Source: Pararhizobium sp. (GTDB lineage: Bacteria; Pseudomonadota; Alphaproteobacteria; Rhizobiales; Rhizobiaceae). From it: a DNA stretch of 64,000 bases. Position 1 is the stretch's first letter. The number at the start of each line of letters is the position of its first letter. The stretch covers positions 4,110,501-4,174,500 of the forward strand of contig CP051237.1 of assembly GCA_017794825.1 (NCBI GenBank). Reading direction: 5' to 3'. Below the pieces are notes generated by a model, which worked only from the letters and a program-made list of their open reading frames with translations, was not told the DNA's origin and did no database searches. The translations under genes and the position numbers were made by a program. Positions 33,994-42,208 of this stretch are shown here, in pieces.

Positions 33994-34782
33994 TCAATCC
34001 ATACCGAGGGTTTTGATTGCGCGACGTACTGTCTTTTCGCTCACCGTGCCCCAATGCTGACGCTCGATGTACGCCACGATCTCCCGAAAGCGTTCGCCGG
34101 GTCGGAGGGCCGCGATCCTGTCATGCCCGAGAGCGTCAATGGCGCGTCGGACCTTGTCCTGTCCCCCCTTGCCGCGTGTAGCAGACAATGTTGTCGCCGT
34201 TTCCAGGTCCGCCGGACGAGCGGGGATGGGCAAGCGGGCGCGCAGAACTTCAAATCCGGTCGATGTTCGGTTCATCGCCCTCGCATACAGTTCGTTGTTG
34301 CTCGCGCTGTAGGAATATTTGCGAGTACTCCAGTAGCTCCTGTCGACGTCCCTGTGTTCGCCGGTTCCTGCGACATAACCATGGGTCTCAAGCAACCCGT
34401 CGCTCAACAGGCCGATGAATGCCAGGATCAGGCCGTGATAATACCGGCGCTGGGAGATGAGCTTGTCGCTCGGCTCTCTCGAGTAGATCCGGATATATGA
34501 ATCTCCAATCCTGCGACGCCGGGATCTGACCTTGGGAACAGGATCTGCAGGCCTGTTTGGAACGACGGGAAAGGCGCGTTGGACTGGCAATTCGGAATTC
34601 TGCAGCTCTTCATCGCTGCCGACCAGTAACTCATAGACCTCATCCAGAAGTATTCCTTCTCCGCGCAGTTCGCTCTTTCGATCCCGGACCAACCGCTCGA
34701 ATGCAATGTGAAGATTGGTTCGTCCTCTGCACTCGTCACTGGAGACACAGTCCACCACTTGCCGCCCATCAACACGAATCAC
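33994..34782 (-). CDS. Hypothetical protein of the mobile element
   Basis: A 262-residue hydrophilic, Arg-rich protein. The C-terminal third (KVRRAIDALGHDRIAALRPGERFREIVAYIERQHWGTVSEKTVRRAIKTLGMD) looks like a helical DNA-binding segment. The middle has RRRRIGDSYIRIYSREPSDKLISQRRYYHGLILAFIGLL. No family was recognised. Its position between the primase operon and the repeat cluster suggests that it binds the repeats or controls replication or transfer (inference). A separate promoter is likely because 140 bp separate it from the HTH gene. Confidence 0.55.
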   Translation of the reverse strand: MIRVDGRQVVDCVSSDECRGRTNLHIAFERLVRDRKSELRGEGILLDEVYELLVGSDEELQNSELPVQRAFPVVPNRPADPVPKVRSRRRRIGDSYIRIYSREPSDKLISQRRYYHGLILAFIGLLSDGLLETHGYVAGTGEHRDVDRSYWSTRKYSYSASNNELYARAMNRTSTGFEVLRARLPIPARPADLETATTLSATRGKGGQDKVRRAIDALGHDRIAALRPGERFREIVAYIERQHWGTVSEKTVRRAIKTLGMD

Positions 34783-35349
34783 TCATAGATTGCGCAGCAT
34801 AACAAGAACAACCAAAAAGCCAACGCTCTCGCGCCCTCACAAAACCGCTTTGACCGCGGTCGCGAATTACCCGCATGGCAAGAGCCTCAGGAAGGACCCG
34901 CCAATTGAATGACGGCTTGTGACGACCGAAGACGACTTTTCCGCAGTCTGTAAGTCATTGATTGCAAACAGCTATGACGACTTGTGACGGCTATGACGAC
35001 TTTTTCTGATTAGTTCTGCCACAAGTGCGCAGTTCGCAGTCTGATGCCACTCTCGATGGGCCACCGCCTTCGACGGCTTTCTGCTCTCAATTTTGATATT
35101 AAATAAGAAAGGGTCGTCATAGCCGTCACAAGCCGTCATTCCCCAATGACTTCAATGCGTTGTGAGGTGCTGCATAGCCGTCATCAGCCGTCACAAGTCG
35201 TCATATTAAACAATTTCGAGGTCTAGCTTGGGATAGAACTACCTGCCGTTGAGGCAGGTAAGTTGGTTGCAAGGAAAGCAAAATGCACAAATGCATGTCG
35301 CAGTCAGGGAGTCGAACGATACAGTCTTCTTGGGTAAATGTCTGTCGGA
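34783..35349. other. 567-bp gene-free region containing the repeat cluster
   Basis: No coding frame is supported. The central 300 bp carry direct and inverted TGACGGCT/TGACGAC repeats, and the sequence around 35090-35110 between the inverted halves is AT-rich, as in replication origins. Confidence 0.45.
34908..35207. repeat. Iteron-like repeats in direct and inverted order
   Basis: Four composite repeats built from TGACGGCT and TGACGAC units joined by TTG or TA: 34908-34940 and 34971-35005 in one orientation, 35113-35140 and 35173-35207 in the other. For example TGACGACTTGTGACGGCTA at 34975-34993 has a close inverted counterpart at 35113-35140. A central AT-rich stretch separates the two sets. 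The pattern suits an origin or the binding region of an element-encoded initiator. Confidence 0.65.
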
Positions 35350-36132
35350 CTAGAGCTTGCCGCCGTTGACCGCCAGCACCTGTCCGCTCATCCAACCGGC
35401 CAGATCACTCGCAAGAAATATCACTGGTCCGGCGATGTCGCCCACAATTCCTGTCCGTCGAAGAAAAACGTTCTCGATATGCCTGCGCTGGATTTCAGGC
35501 CCCATGTCGTCCCAGAACGCCTCGGTTTCGGGACTTGAGATAACAAAGCCCGGCGCCACTCCATTGACCGTGATTCCATATTTGCCGAGGCCAAAAGCCA
35601 TCTGGCGCGTCAGCCCCGTGACCGCATGTTTGGCTGCCGTGTATGCATGGTTCTGGGTCGTGGAGGCATTGAGGCCGGCGCCTGAACTTATGTTGATGAT
35701 GCGCCCGCCGCCACTGTTGATCATGCGCTTGACGACTGCGCGTGAAAGCACAAAGGTCGTGTCCGCGTTTACCTTGTAGGCGGATTCCCACTCTGCATCG
35801 GTCACTTCAACGAATTCGCCCGGCTTTGATTGACCGAAGCCGCCGGCATTGTTGACAAGGACGGATACCGGATTGTCGGCATCCTTCTCGATGGCGACCA
35901 TCCACTCCTCGACGTCAGTGGGAACTGTCAGGTCGATCTGGCGGACATGCGCGCCCTTGTCCGCAAGCTCATCGAGTCCATCCGCACGGATGTCGCAGCA
36001 GTGGACATCTGCGCCGCAGGCGAGGAAGGCCTCGACGATGCATTGTCCAATGCCCCAGGAGGCGCCGCTTACGATAACGGTCCTTCCGGACAGATCGATT
36101 TGCCATGGATTTCGGGGGTGAATGTCTACCAT
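35350..36132 (-). CDS. Short-chain dehydrogenase/reductase
   Basis: A 260-residue classical SDR with the cofactor loop VSGASWGIGQCI, NNAG in VLVNNAGGFG, catalytic Ser in INISSGAGLN and Tyr/Lys in HAYTAAKHAV. It overlaps the monooxygenase stop codon upstream by seven bases, so the two are one operon. Probably oxidises an alcohol formed in the same pathway. Confidence 0.88.
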   Translation of the reverse strand: MVDIHPRNPWQIDLSGRTVIVSGASWGIGQCIVEAFLACGADVHCCDIRADGLDELADKGAHVRQIDLTVPTDVEEWMVAIEKDADNPVSVLVNNAGGFGQSKPGEFVEVTDAEWESAYKVNADTTFVLSRAVVKRMINSGGGRIINISSGAGLNASTTQNHAYTAAKHAVTGLTRQMAFGLGKYGITVNGVAPGFVISSPETEAFWDDMGPEIQRRHIENVFLRRTGIVGDIAGPVIFLASDLAGWMSGQVLAVNGGKL

Positions 36133-37220
36133 GAGTAACCTCGCGATTCAGGCGATGACCAGACACCAGCCGATTCGAGTTTCTTGATCACGCTTCCGAA
36201 CCGCTCGATCTCTTCTGGCTGCCAAATTGGGAAGCGGCATAGGATACCTGTCAGGGACCCGGATCGGTGCATCTCGATCATCTGCTCTGCAATCTCGTCT
36301 GGTGTGCCTATAAAGCCGAAAATGTCTTCGGGTCTCTTGCCGCGAAACTTCTGTTGCGAGAGGTGCTTAGACCAGGCTTTCAGAGCTTCGGGATCGGAGC
36401 TGGCGATCAATTCGTCATATTCTTCCCGCGCCCGACCGGGCTCGTCGCGTATGAAGATGTCCGACAGCATAAGCACCTGTGTCCGGTGCTCCCGGCCTGC
36501 CTCCTCGCTGGATTTCTGCAAATCCTTCGCCATTTCGTCAACGTCTTCGATCGACACCGGTGTTGCAAAAAGATAGTGGCAATACTTGCCCGCGAACTGG
36601 CGGCCACGCTCTGATGACGCAGCGCTTACCAGCAATGGCGTCTCCGCGGGCAACGGAGAGCGGATCTTGCCCTCGACATTGAAACAGGCTCCGTGGTGGT
36701 CAAGTGATTTGCCCGCCCAGAGATCAAGGATGATGTTCAGCGCTTCGTCCGACATGCCATAGCCGCCGTCGTCGGGTAGCTTGTCCTTGCCAAAGAGTTT
36801 AGCCTCGTGGCCCCTGAAACCGTTTACGATGTTCCAGCCCCATCTGCCTCCGCTGAGAAAATCCAGCTGCGCAGCGGCGCGTGCGATAAAGACGGGATGC
36901 AGATAGCTGGTGTGGAGTGTCGAAAGTACGCCAAGCGTTGTCGTGGCCTGCAACAGATACGGCGCGAGCAGCAAGGCCATTGTTGAGGGATCCTGAAATC
37001 CGATTCGGCTGTTTTCCTCGGAAGCCGGCGCATAGCCATCGGCCACGAGCGTAAAGTCAAATCCCAGCCTCTCGATCTGCTGAGCCAGCCCGGTGTGGTT
37101 GGCAAGATCGAGCAGGTCGGGATTGCGGCGAGCAATCTCTTCGGACGGGAGCAGGGTTCTGGAGTATGGCCAGAACAGACCTATCCGCAGCTTGTCATCG
37201 GGAACCCAGCGCTTTCTCAA
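36126..37220 (-). CDS. LLM-class flavin-dependent monooxygenase
   Basis: A 364-residue luciferase-like protein. TTG 37220 preceded by AAGGAGTT is used; upstream sequence is not coding in character. Landmarks of the bacterial luciferase/SsuD/RutA superfamily are LAQQIERLGFDFTLVADGY, LLQATTTLGVLSTLHTSYLHPVFIARAAAQLDFLSGGRWGWNIVNGF and GTPDEIAEQMIEMH. Such enzymes use reduced FMN and oxygen to open C-S or C-N bonds. A flavin reductase gene lies 11 kb away in the same cluster and could supply FMNH2. The substrate is unknown. Confidence 0.88.
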   Translation of the reverse strand: MRKRWVPDDKLRIGLFWPYSRTLLPSEEIARRNPDLLDLANHTGLAQQIERLGFDFTLVADGYAPASEENSRIGFQDPSTMALLLAPYLLQATTTLGVLSTLHTSYLHPVFIARAAAQLDFLSGGRWGWNIVNGFRGHEAKLFGKDKLPDDGGYGMSDEALNIILDLWAGKSLDHHGACFNVEGKIRSPLPAETPLLVSAASSERGRQFAGKYCHYLFATPVSIEDVDEMAKDLQKSSEEAGREHRTQVLMLSDIFIRDEPGRAREEYDELIASSDPEALKAWSKHLSQQKFRGKRPEDIFGFIGTPDEIAEQMIEMHRSGSLTGILCRFPIWQPEEIERFGSVIKKLESAGVWSSPESRGYSW

Positions 37221-37424
37221 CTTGGTAACTCCTTTTGTTGTCGCGCCGTTTTCTAGCAACCCCCGGAGCCGGAACAACTTTCCGCTATCGCCAATGCACG
37301 CGTAGCCAATTCCAGTGCACTCAAGTGAATGTCGAAGCCATTGGAAGAGGTTGAACGGGCAATTAGACATAGAATCCAGCCGCGTGGTTCGGCCGTAAAC
37401 ACGGGCATGCCCTCCGATGATTGC

Positions 37425-37492
37425 TTTCTCATTTGGTTATGTGGGTCACGATTATTAGTTATTGGACGAGATTTCCGGGCGCGGCTTAGATG
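37425..37492 (+). promoter_or_regulatory. Shared 68-bp promoter block, copy 1
   Basis: This block between the monooxygenase and the hydrolase operon aligns without gaps to 40218-40285 (47 of 68 identical). Conserved parts are TTTCTCxTTTGGTTATGxGG at the left, AGTTAxTxGACGAG in the middle and GCTTAGATG at the right. TTGGAC at 37462-37467 with TTAGAT 18 bp later could be the -35/-10 pair, the left part being a regulator site. Confidence 0.6.
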
Positions 37493-37603
37493 CCCGGCGC
37501 CAGGCATGGCGTGACGTCCGGCCAGGATATTACCTCCCGTCGGAAGGAGCTGCGGTACCCTGCTGATCCGGCAGGCGGTGGTTTAAAAGCAGAGTTGGAA
37601 AAA

Positions 37604-38491
37604 ATGGACAGTTCGAAGCAGATCAATATCGGCGGCGTGGACACGCACTACTATGAAGCAGGAAGGGGAGAACCAATCCTGTTTGTATATGGAGGCAATT
37701 TCGGCACATCGGAGTCCGCTTCGAGCGCTCCGGTGTGGAAACTGAATTTCGATCCGCTTTCGCAAAGACATCGTGTGATCGCGCTGGACAAGCTTGGCCA
37801 GGGGCGTACAGGACAGCCGCTTCGCGACGAAGATTACACCATGGCGGCGGTGGTCAGGCACATCGCGGATTTCATTAGGGCATTGGGTCTTCCGCCCGTG
37901 CATATCGTTGGCCATTCTCGCGGCGGCTTTGCGTCCACCCGACTCACGCTTGACCATCCCGAACTGGTCAAATCGCTGACCCTTGTCAGCAGCGGCACAC
38001 TCAGTCCCCGGCCAAGCACCAATGAACCGACACTGACCAATTGTCCTTTTCCAGCCTATTCCCGTGAAAGCGCCAGATGGGTGTACGAGGGATACTCCCA
38101 CCTCAAGGAGGCGGTTACAGAGGAGTGGATAGATGGCGTCATGTCCGTTTTTGACAATCCGGTGTATCGCGAAGGAGTTCGCAAGTTCGTCGAGGAACAA
38201 TGCGGCCGAAAGTATTTCTATCCGCAACTCGCGGAGATGAAGCGCGATACGCTCCAGTTGCTTGCCGATGGCGCCTTGCAGCGACCTTTGCAAATCATCT
38301 TCGCGCAGAACGATCCAACGGTGGCTGTGGAGGGCGCGTTTGATTTGTTCGAAACGGTCTCCACACATCAGCGGGACGTCGAACTACATATCATCAACAT
38401 GGCTGGTCATTTCAGCTTTCGCGAACACCCGGAACGTTTCAATGGGCTGCTGGACCGTTTCGTGCGGATGAATTCGGAGCTGCGGGTATGA
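37604..38491 (+). CDS. Alpha/beta hydrolase
   Basis: A 295-residue hydrolase from ATG 37604; the frame is open upstream to 37490 but that would start inside the promoter block. Nucleophile elbow GHSRGG, oxyanion region VYGGNFG, acid in AQNDPT and His in NMAGHFSFREHPERF are all present. The pattern recalls C-C bond hydrolases and esterases of aromatic degradation. Its stop overlaps the next hydrolase start as ATGA. Confidence 0.85.
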   Translation: MDSSKQINIGGVDTHYYEAGRGEPILFVYGGNFGTSESASSAPVWKLNFDPLSQRHRVIALDKLGQGRTGQPLRDEDYTMAAVVRHIADFIRALGLPPVHIVGHSRGGFASTRLTLDHPELVKSLTLVSSGTLSPRPSTNEPTLTNCPFPAYSRESARWVYEGYSHLKEAVTEEWIDGVMSVFDNPVYREGVRKFVEEQCGRKYFYPQLAEMKRDTLQLLADGALQRPLQIIFAQNDPTVAVEGAFDLFETVSTHQRDVELHIINMAGHFSFREHPERFNGLLDRFVRMNSELRV

Positions 38492-39396
38492 TCATGGAAA
38501 ATTTCGAGAAGATCACCGTATCAGCAGGGTCCGCTGAAGTCGACGTCTACGTCGCGGGACCCGAGGGGGCGACCTGCGTGTTGTTCCTGCATGGCGGCGT
38601 TCCCGGAGCGTCTCCCTATGCGAGCGGCGCACATATATGGGGAGACTGTCTGAACGAATTCGCGCGGGAGCGTCGTGTGGCGGTGCTGGACTTGCCGAGT
38701 ATGGCCACCGGACGGTGGTCGCCGGATATGTTCATGGCCGAAACCAACGCAGCGCTGGGTTTGGCGGCTCTGGATGCAATCGGTGTCCGGTCGGCGCATG
38801 TCGTCGGTCACGACACGGGAGGCATAACCGGGATGACCTTGGTGATGGATGCTCCCGAGCGAATAAGCTCCATCAGTATTGTTGCGAGCCCGATGAATGC
38901 GCCAACGGGGGATACAATAGCCGGCGTGTCGCTGACATCGCCGCCTCTGCCCATCCTGGGTGATGAATGCCAGAGATGGGCATTCAATCGATTGGGATAC
39001 TCGCACCCTGCGCTGTTCGAAACGATAATTGGCCAATCTATCGAAGCGGCGAAGACGACCTACTACAAGGCCGTTGGCGATTTCGGCGGTCGGAAGATTG
39101 CGGAGATGGCCGTCGCCAATTTCCGCAAGGTGCAATATCGGCAGTGGGAGGTTGCACGAACCAGGGGAATTCCCGTTCCCGTACAGATCGTATGGTCGGC
39201 CAATGACCCTCGAAGCACGATCGAGATCGGCCGCACCTTTTTTGGCCTGATTGCCGAGAAGCAGCAAGCGACGCAGTTTCACGTCATCAATCGCGCCGGC
39301 GCTTTTCCCTTTCTTGACCAGCCGGAAATGTTCACGTCGATCGTTTCGGCGTTTCTTGACGGCGTGACCGAAGAGAAGAGGCACCTTTCCAAATAG
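38488..39396 (+). CDS. Alpha/beta hydrolase-fold protein with altered catalytic set
   Basis: A 302-residue relative of the preceding hydrolase. The oxyanion region is LHGGVPGAS and the nucleophile elbow is GHDTGG, with Asp where the partner has Ser, as in dehalogenases and epoxide hydrolases. The catalytic His is missing: the position matching GHFSF in the neighbour reads GAFPF. An Asp in SANDPR is kept. It may be a non-hydrolytic partner or use different chemistry; ordinary esterase activity is unlikely. Confidence 0.75.
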   Translation: MIMENFEKITVSAGSAEVDVYVAGPEGATCVLFLHGGVPGASPYASGAHIWGDCLNEFARERRVAVLDLPSMATGRWSPDMFMAETNAALGLAALDAIGVRSAHVVGHDTGGITGMTLVMDAPERISSISIVASPMNAPTGDTIAGVSLTSPPLPILGDECQRWAFNRLGYSHPALFETIIGQSIEAAKTTYYKAVGDFGGRKIAEMAVANFRKVQYRQWEVARTRGIPVPVQIVWSANDPRSTIEIGRTFFGLIAEKQQATQFHVINRAGAFPFLDQPEMFTSIVSAFLDGVTEEKRHLSK

Positions 39397-39453
39397 GTTT
39401 CAGTGCGGTTGCATTCCCGCGTGAGGCGGGAGCTACGGATTTTGATTGGTGAT

Positions 39454-40002
39454 TTAAAAGGAAGGTAACGGGTCGAGCAGCGCCTCGATCTGAGAAAGAA
39501 ACTTTTCGCGCTCTTCTTCAGGAATTCCCGACAGTATCCTGTCGCGGGCGCGCGCGTTCCGCTTTTCTGCTGCCTTCAACATCTCCGATCCGGCCGGCTC
39601 AATGTACAAGGCATAGGCGCGCCTGTCGGTGGGGTGTTTGCGGCGAGAAAGCAGACCCTTCTTTTCAAGTCGGTCGATGACGCCCCCAAGGGTCGCCCGG
39701 TCGTAGGCGATTTGCGAGGCCAGGGCTGCCTGATCCATTCCAGGCATGCATTCGACCATGACAAGCGCCGCGTACTGCACCGGTGTAATGTCCGCGCCAG
39801 CGGCGACCAGTTCCTCCCCGAAAACAGACATGGTGCGTTTATGCAGGCGCCAGAAAAGAAAACTCGGGCTTTGCCGAAGCTGGTCTATTCGCCCTGCAAC
39901 CTCCTCTTTGTCATCGCTCAAAACCGTGGGCTCCGCCAACTTCAATACTCCCTTGCCGCCATTCCGTTGCGGTGGCCGGCAAAACTGATCTGTGAGCATC
40001 AT
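39454..40002 (-). CDS. MarR-family transcriptional regulator
   Basis: About 182 residues. The winged HTH reads ITPVQYAALVMVECMPGMDQAALASQIAYDRATLGGVIDRLEKKGLLSRRKHPTDRRAYALYIEPAG, a textbook MarR domain. The start is uncertain: ATG 40002 has no clear Shine-Dalgarno site, while a TTG near the KLAEPTV segment is preceded by AAGGGAG. It lies between the two operons that share the 68-bp promoter block, which makes it the first candidate for binding that block. Confidence 0.82.
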   Translation of the reverse strand: MMLTDQFCRPPQRNGGKGVLKLAEPTVLSDDKEEVAGRIDQLRQSPSFLFWRLHKRTMSVFGEELVAAGADITPVQYAALVMVECMPGMDQAALASQIAYDRATLGGVIDRLEKKGLLSRRKHPTDRRAYALYIEPAGSEMLKAAEKRNARARDRILSGIPEEEREKFLSQIEALLDPLPSF

Positions 40003-40217
40003 ATACCGTTCGCATTCAGCCGACGTTTCCTTACCGCGCACAAAGTTTAGCCCAGAGTGAACTGTCTGCAAGACGATAGTGCCCGATGGCCTGTTTCACA
40101 GCATTGTGCCAGGCGGGCGATACGGCTGCGTGTGCGCCACTTCGGTTGGTGTCCAAGCCTGTTTCAGCCCCGGGCGCCGACGCCTGTCGCGTTCAACGAC
40201 GAACCTCTCCGCGGTGG

Positions 40218-40285
40218 TTTCTCGTTTGGTTATGCGGCATGGCACAATAAGTTAATAGACGAGTTTTCTCTCGACCGCTTAGATG
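40218..40285 (+). promoter_or_regulatory. Shared 68-bp promoter block, copy 2
   Basis: This is the second copy of the block at 37425-37492, with the same internal spacing. It lies directly before the ABC importer operon. Because the block ends in TTAGATG, the ATG at 40283 may be part of the promoter rather than the true start codon. Confidence 0.6.
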
Positions 40286-41092
40286 TTCGCAGGAGATGTC
40301 AAATCCGTGTCCGGCCCGAAAACGAAGGATACTGTTCTGAATAATATTATAGAAATACAGGATGTTAGCGTCTCGTTTTCCGGCCAGACGATATATGACA
40401 ATCTGTCGATCGATGTCAGGGACGGCGAGTTTCTCTGTATCGTCGGCCAAAGCGGCTGCGGCAAATCCACGTTGCTTCGGGTTATCGGCGACCTTCTCAA
40501 GGTGGATGCCGGAGCAGTTCTTGTCGACAACAGGTCAGCCGAGGAAGCCTGGGATGAGATCGCCTATGTTTTCCAGTCTCCCCGACTTCTGCCGTGGCGA
40601 TCGGCCGAGCAGAATGTCGTTCTCAGTCAGATCCTGAGATTTGGCGGCAAACGGTCCAAGCAGGAGATGCTTGAAAAGGCGCGCGCGCTGCTGAACCTGG
40701 TCGGACTTCAAAACGACCGGGACAAGATGCCGGCAATGCTTTCCGGCGGCGAACGCCAGCGCGTGTCGATTGCGCGCGCACTGGCCGTGGATCCGAGAAT
40801 CATCCTGATGGATGAGCCATTTTCCGCGCTCGACGTTCTCACCCGCCATCGGATGCGGCGTGGGATACTCGAGATATGGGAGAAGACCAGGAAAACCATC
40901 GTGTTCGTTACGCACGAGGTAGAGGAGGCGGTTGAACTTGCCGACCGTATTGTCGTCTTGTCACGCGGCCCGACAAGGGTGCGTGAGATCATCACAATAA
41001 CCGAACCGCGACCACGGAATCTGGAGAGCGCCAGTCTCAAGGCGGTCCAGACAGAGCTTCGCAACCTGATTGGCGAGGAATCAGGCGAATGA
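40283..41092 (+). CDS. ABC importer ATP-binding protein
   Basis: Up to 269 residues from ATG 40283. GTG 40307 behind AGGAG (40291-40295) is more likely if the promoter block extends to 40285. Walker A GQSGCGKST, Q-loop YVFQSPRLLPWRSAEQNV, signature LSGGERQRVSIARAL, Walker B IILMDEPFSALD and H-loop FVTHEVEEA are all intact. Nitrate/sulfonate importer type. First gene of a four-gene importer operon continuing with binding protein and two permeases. Confidence 0.9.
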   Translation: MFAGDVKSVSGPKTKDTVLNNIIEIQDVSVSFSGQTIYDNLSIDVRDGEFLCIVGQSGCGKSTLLRVIGDLLKVDAGAVLVDNRSAEEAWDEIAYVFQSPRLLPWRSAEQNVVLSQILRFGGKRSKQEMLEKARALLNLVGLQNDRDKMPAMLSGGERQRVSIARALAVDPRIILMDEPFSALDVLTRHRMRRGILEIWEKTRKTIVFVTHEVEEAVELADRIVVLSRGPTRVREIITITEPRPRNLESASLKAVQTELRNLIGEESGE

Positions 41093-41134
41093 CTGAATGC
41101 TGGGGAAAACAACGAAATAAAACAGGAGATACAC

Positions 41135-42124
41135 ATGCCTAAATTCATGAAGATACTCGCTGTGCTGGCGTTTGGCCTTATGGGCCTTGTCAACGCCAAA
41201 GCGCAGGAAACGATCAAGGTGGCGCTCATCACCGACCCTGGATACCACTCCGCCCTCTGGGCCGCCATGAATGGCAAGGTATCTGATCCCAATGTCAAAT
41301 TGGAGATCGAAATGATGCCGATCCCGGCGTTGATCCAGGCTGCGATGACGAAGCAGTACGATATCCTGCCAAACGGCATCGCGGCAATCGTGCAGATGAA
41401 AAATGCCGGACTGGATGTAAAGGTGCTCGGAACCGAGATTCGTTACATTCCGGCAGGCAACGCGGCCGACTTATGGGTAAAGGCCGACAGTGAAATCAAG
41501 ACCGGCGCCGATCTGAAGGGGAAGCGGGTCGCTGTGACGTCGATCGAGGCTTCCAACGTGATCTCACTCCGAATGGTGCTTGAGGACCAGTTCGGGGTGA
41601 ACCCCGCGCCGATCGGCGGCGACATCAATTGGGTGGAAATCCCGTCTTCGCAATTCAAGGCAGCAATCGATTCAGGCGAAGTCGACGCCGTAGCGTTCTC
41701 GAACGTTCTTGCCTACAAGATGGCTCAGACAGGAGACTATCGCTCCGTAGTCAACGGATCTGCGGAACTCGACAAGATGTTTGGCGGACCATTGCCGACT
41801 GTCGTCGAGATCGCCTACACCGACAAGATCGAAGCCAATCCCGATCTTTACGAGGCTGCTGCCAAGCTTATCCAGGCATCGGCGGCGTACGCTGTAGAAA
41901 ACCCCGATGAAGTCTATTCGGCGGTAGCGCCGGAATACGAAGTGACAGTCGACGAACTGCAGGGTTACTTCTCGTCCTATTCCGTAATGCCGATGGCGCT
42001 GAACGACACTGACGCCAGTGTGATTCAGCAATACTGGAAACGTGCGGAAAAACTTGGCAGTCTCACCGACGCTCCGGAGTCGGTCGAACCTTACATCTGG
42101 GATCGCGCAGTCTACGAAAAATAA
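41135..42124 (+). CDS. ABC importer substrate-binding protein
   Basis: A 329-residue periplasmic protein. The signal peptide ends near residue 23 (GLVNAKAQ|ETIKVALITDPGYHSALWAAMNGKV). NMT1/SsuA-like fold: PALIQAAMTKQYDILPNGIAAIVQMKNAG, LKGKRVAVTSIEASNVISLRMVLEDQFG and AIDSGEVDAVAFSNVLAYKM. The ligand is not known. A stem-loop follows the gene, which often keeps binding-protein message more abundant than that of the permeases. Confidence 0.9.
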   Translation: MPKFMKILAVLAFGLMGLVNAKAQETIKVALITDPGYHSALWAAMNGKVSDPNVKLEIEMMPIPALIQAAMTKQYDILPNGIAAIVQMKNAGLDVKVLGTEIRYIPAGNAADLWVKADSEIKTGADLKGKRVAVTSIEASNVISLRMVLEDQFGVNPAPIGGDINWVEIPSSQFKAAIDSGEVDAVAFSNVLAYKMAQTGDYRSVVNGSAELDKMFGGPLPTVVEIAYTDKIEANPDLYEAAAKLIQASAAYAVENPDEVYSAVAPEYEVTVDELQGYFSSYSVMPMALNDTDASVIQQYWKRAEKLGSLTDAPESVEPYIWDRAVYEK

Positions 42125-42133
42125 AATTAAACG

Positions 42134-42163
42134 GGCGGAGCCTGAACGGTTTCTGGCTCCGCC
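42134..42163 (+). terminator. Stem-loop between binding-protein and permease genes
   Basis: GGCGGAGCC and GGCTCCGCC pair exactly (9 bp) around a 12-nt loop. Only a short T-rich tail follows, so it probably slows decay of the upstream message or causes partial termination. Confidence 0.7.
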
Positions 42164-42208
42164 TTACTTTCGGCTTCCAGGTCTTGTTGCTTCCAGGAGC
42201 CCACGCAA

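Larger units (their letters stand above)
30862..34916. mobile_element. Putative ~4-kb integrative element with primase/helicase genes
   Basis: The direct repeat ATTGAATGACGGCT occurs exactly at 30862-30875 and 34903-34916, flanking five tightly packed minus-strand genes (AlpA-like HTH, small protein, primase zinc-domain-like part, Toprim/helicase, hypothetical). A truncated host gene lies at the left edge, and a block of iteron-like repeats at the right. No integrase or transposase is visible inside, so mobility may depend on another element. The repeats share the TGACGGCT core with the iterons, so they may be replication-related rather than attachment sites. Confidence 0.45.

Noticed and set aside
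35290..35335. Possible second tRNA fragment (attachment site) near GGGAGTCGAAC
   Set aside because: On the reverse strand it loosely recalls a T-arm, but no acceptor or anticodon arm fits and it does not match the tRNA-Lys 3' end.
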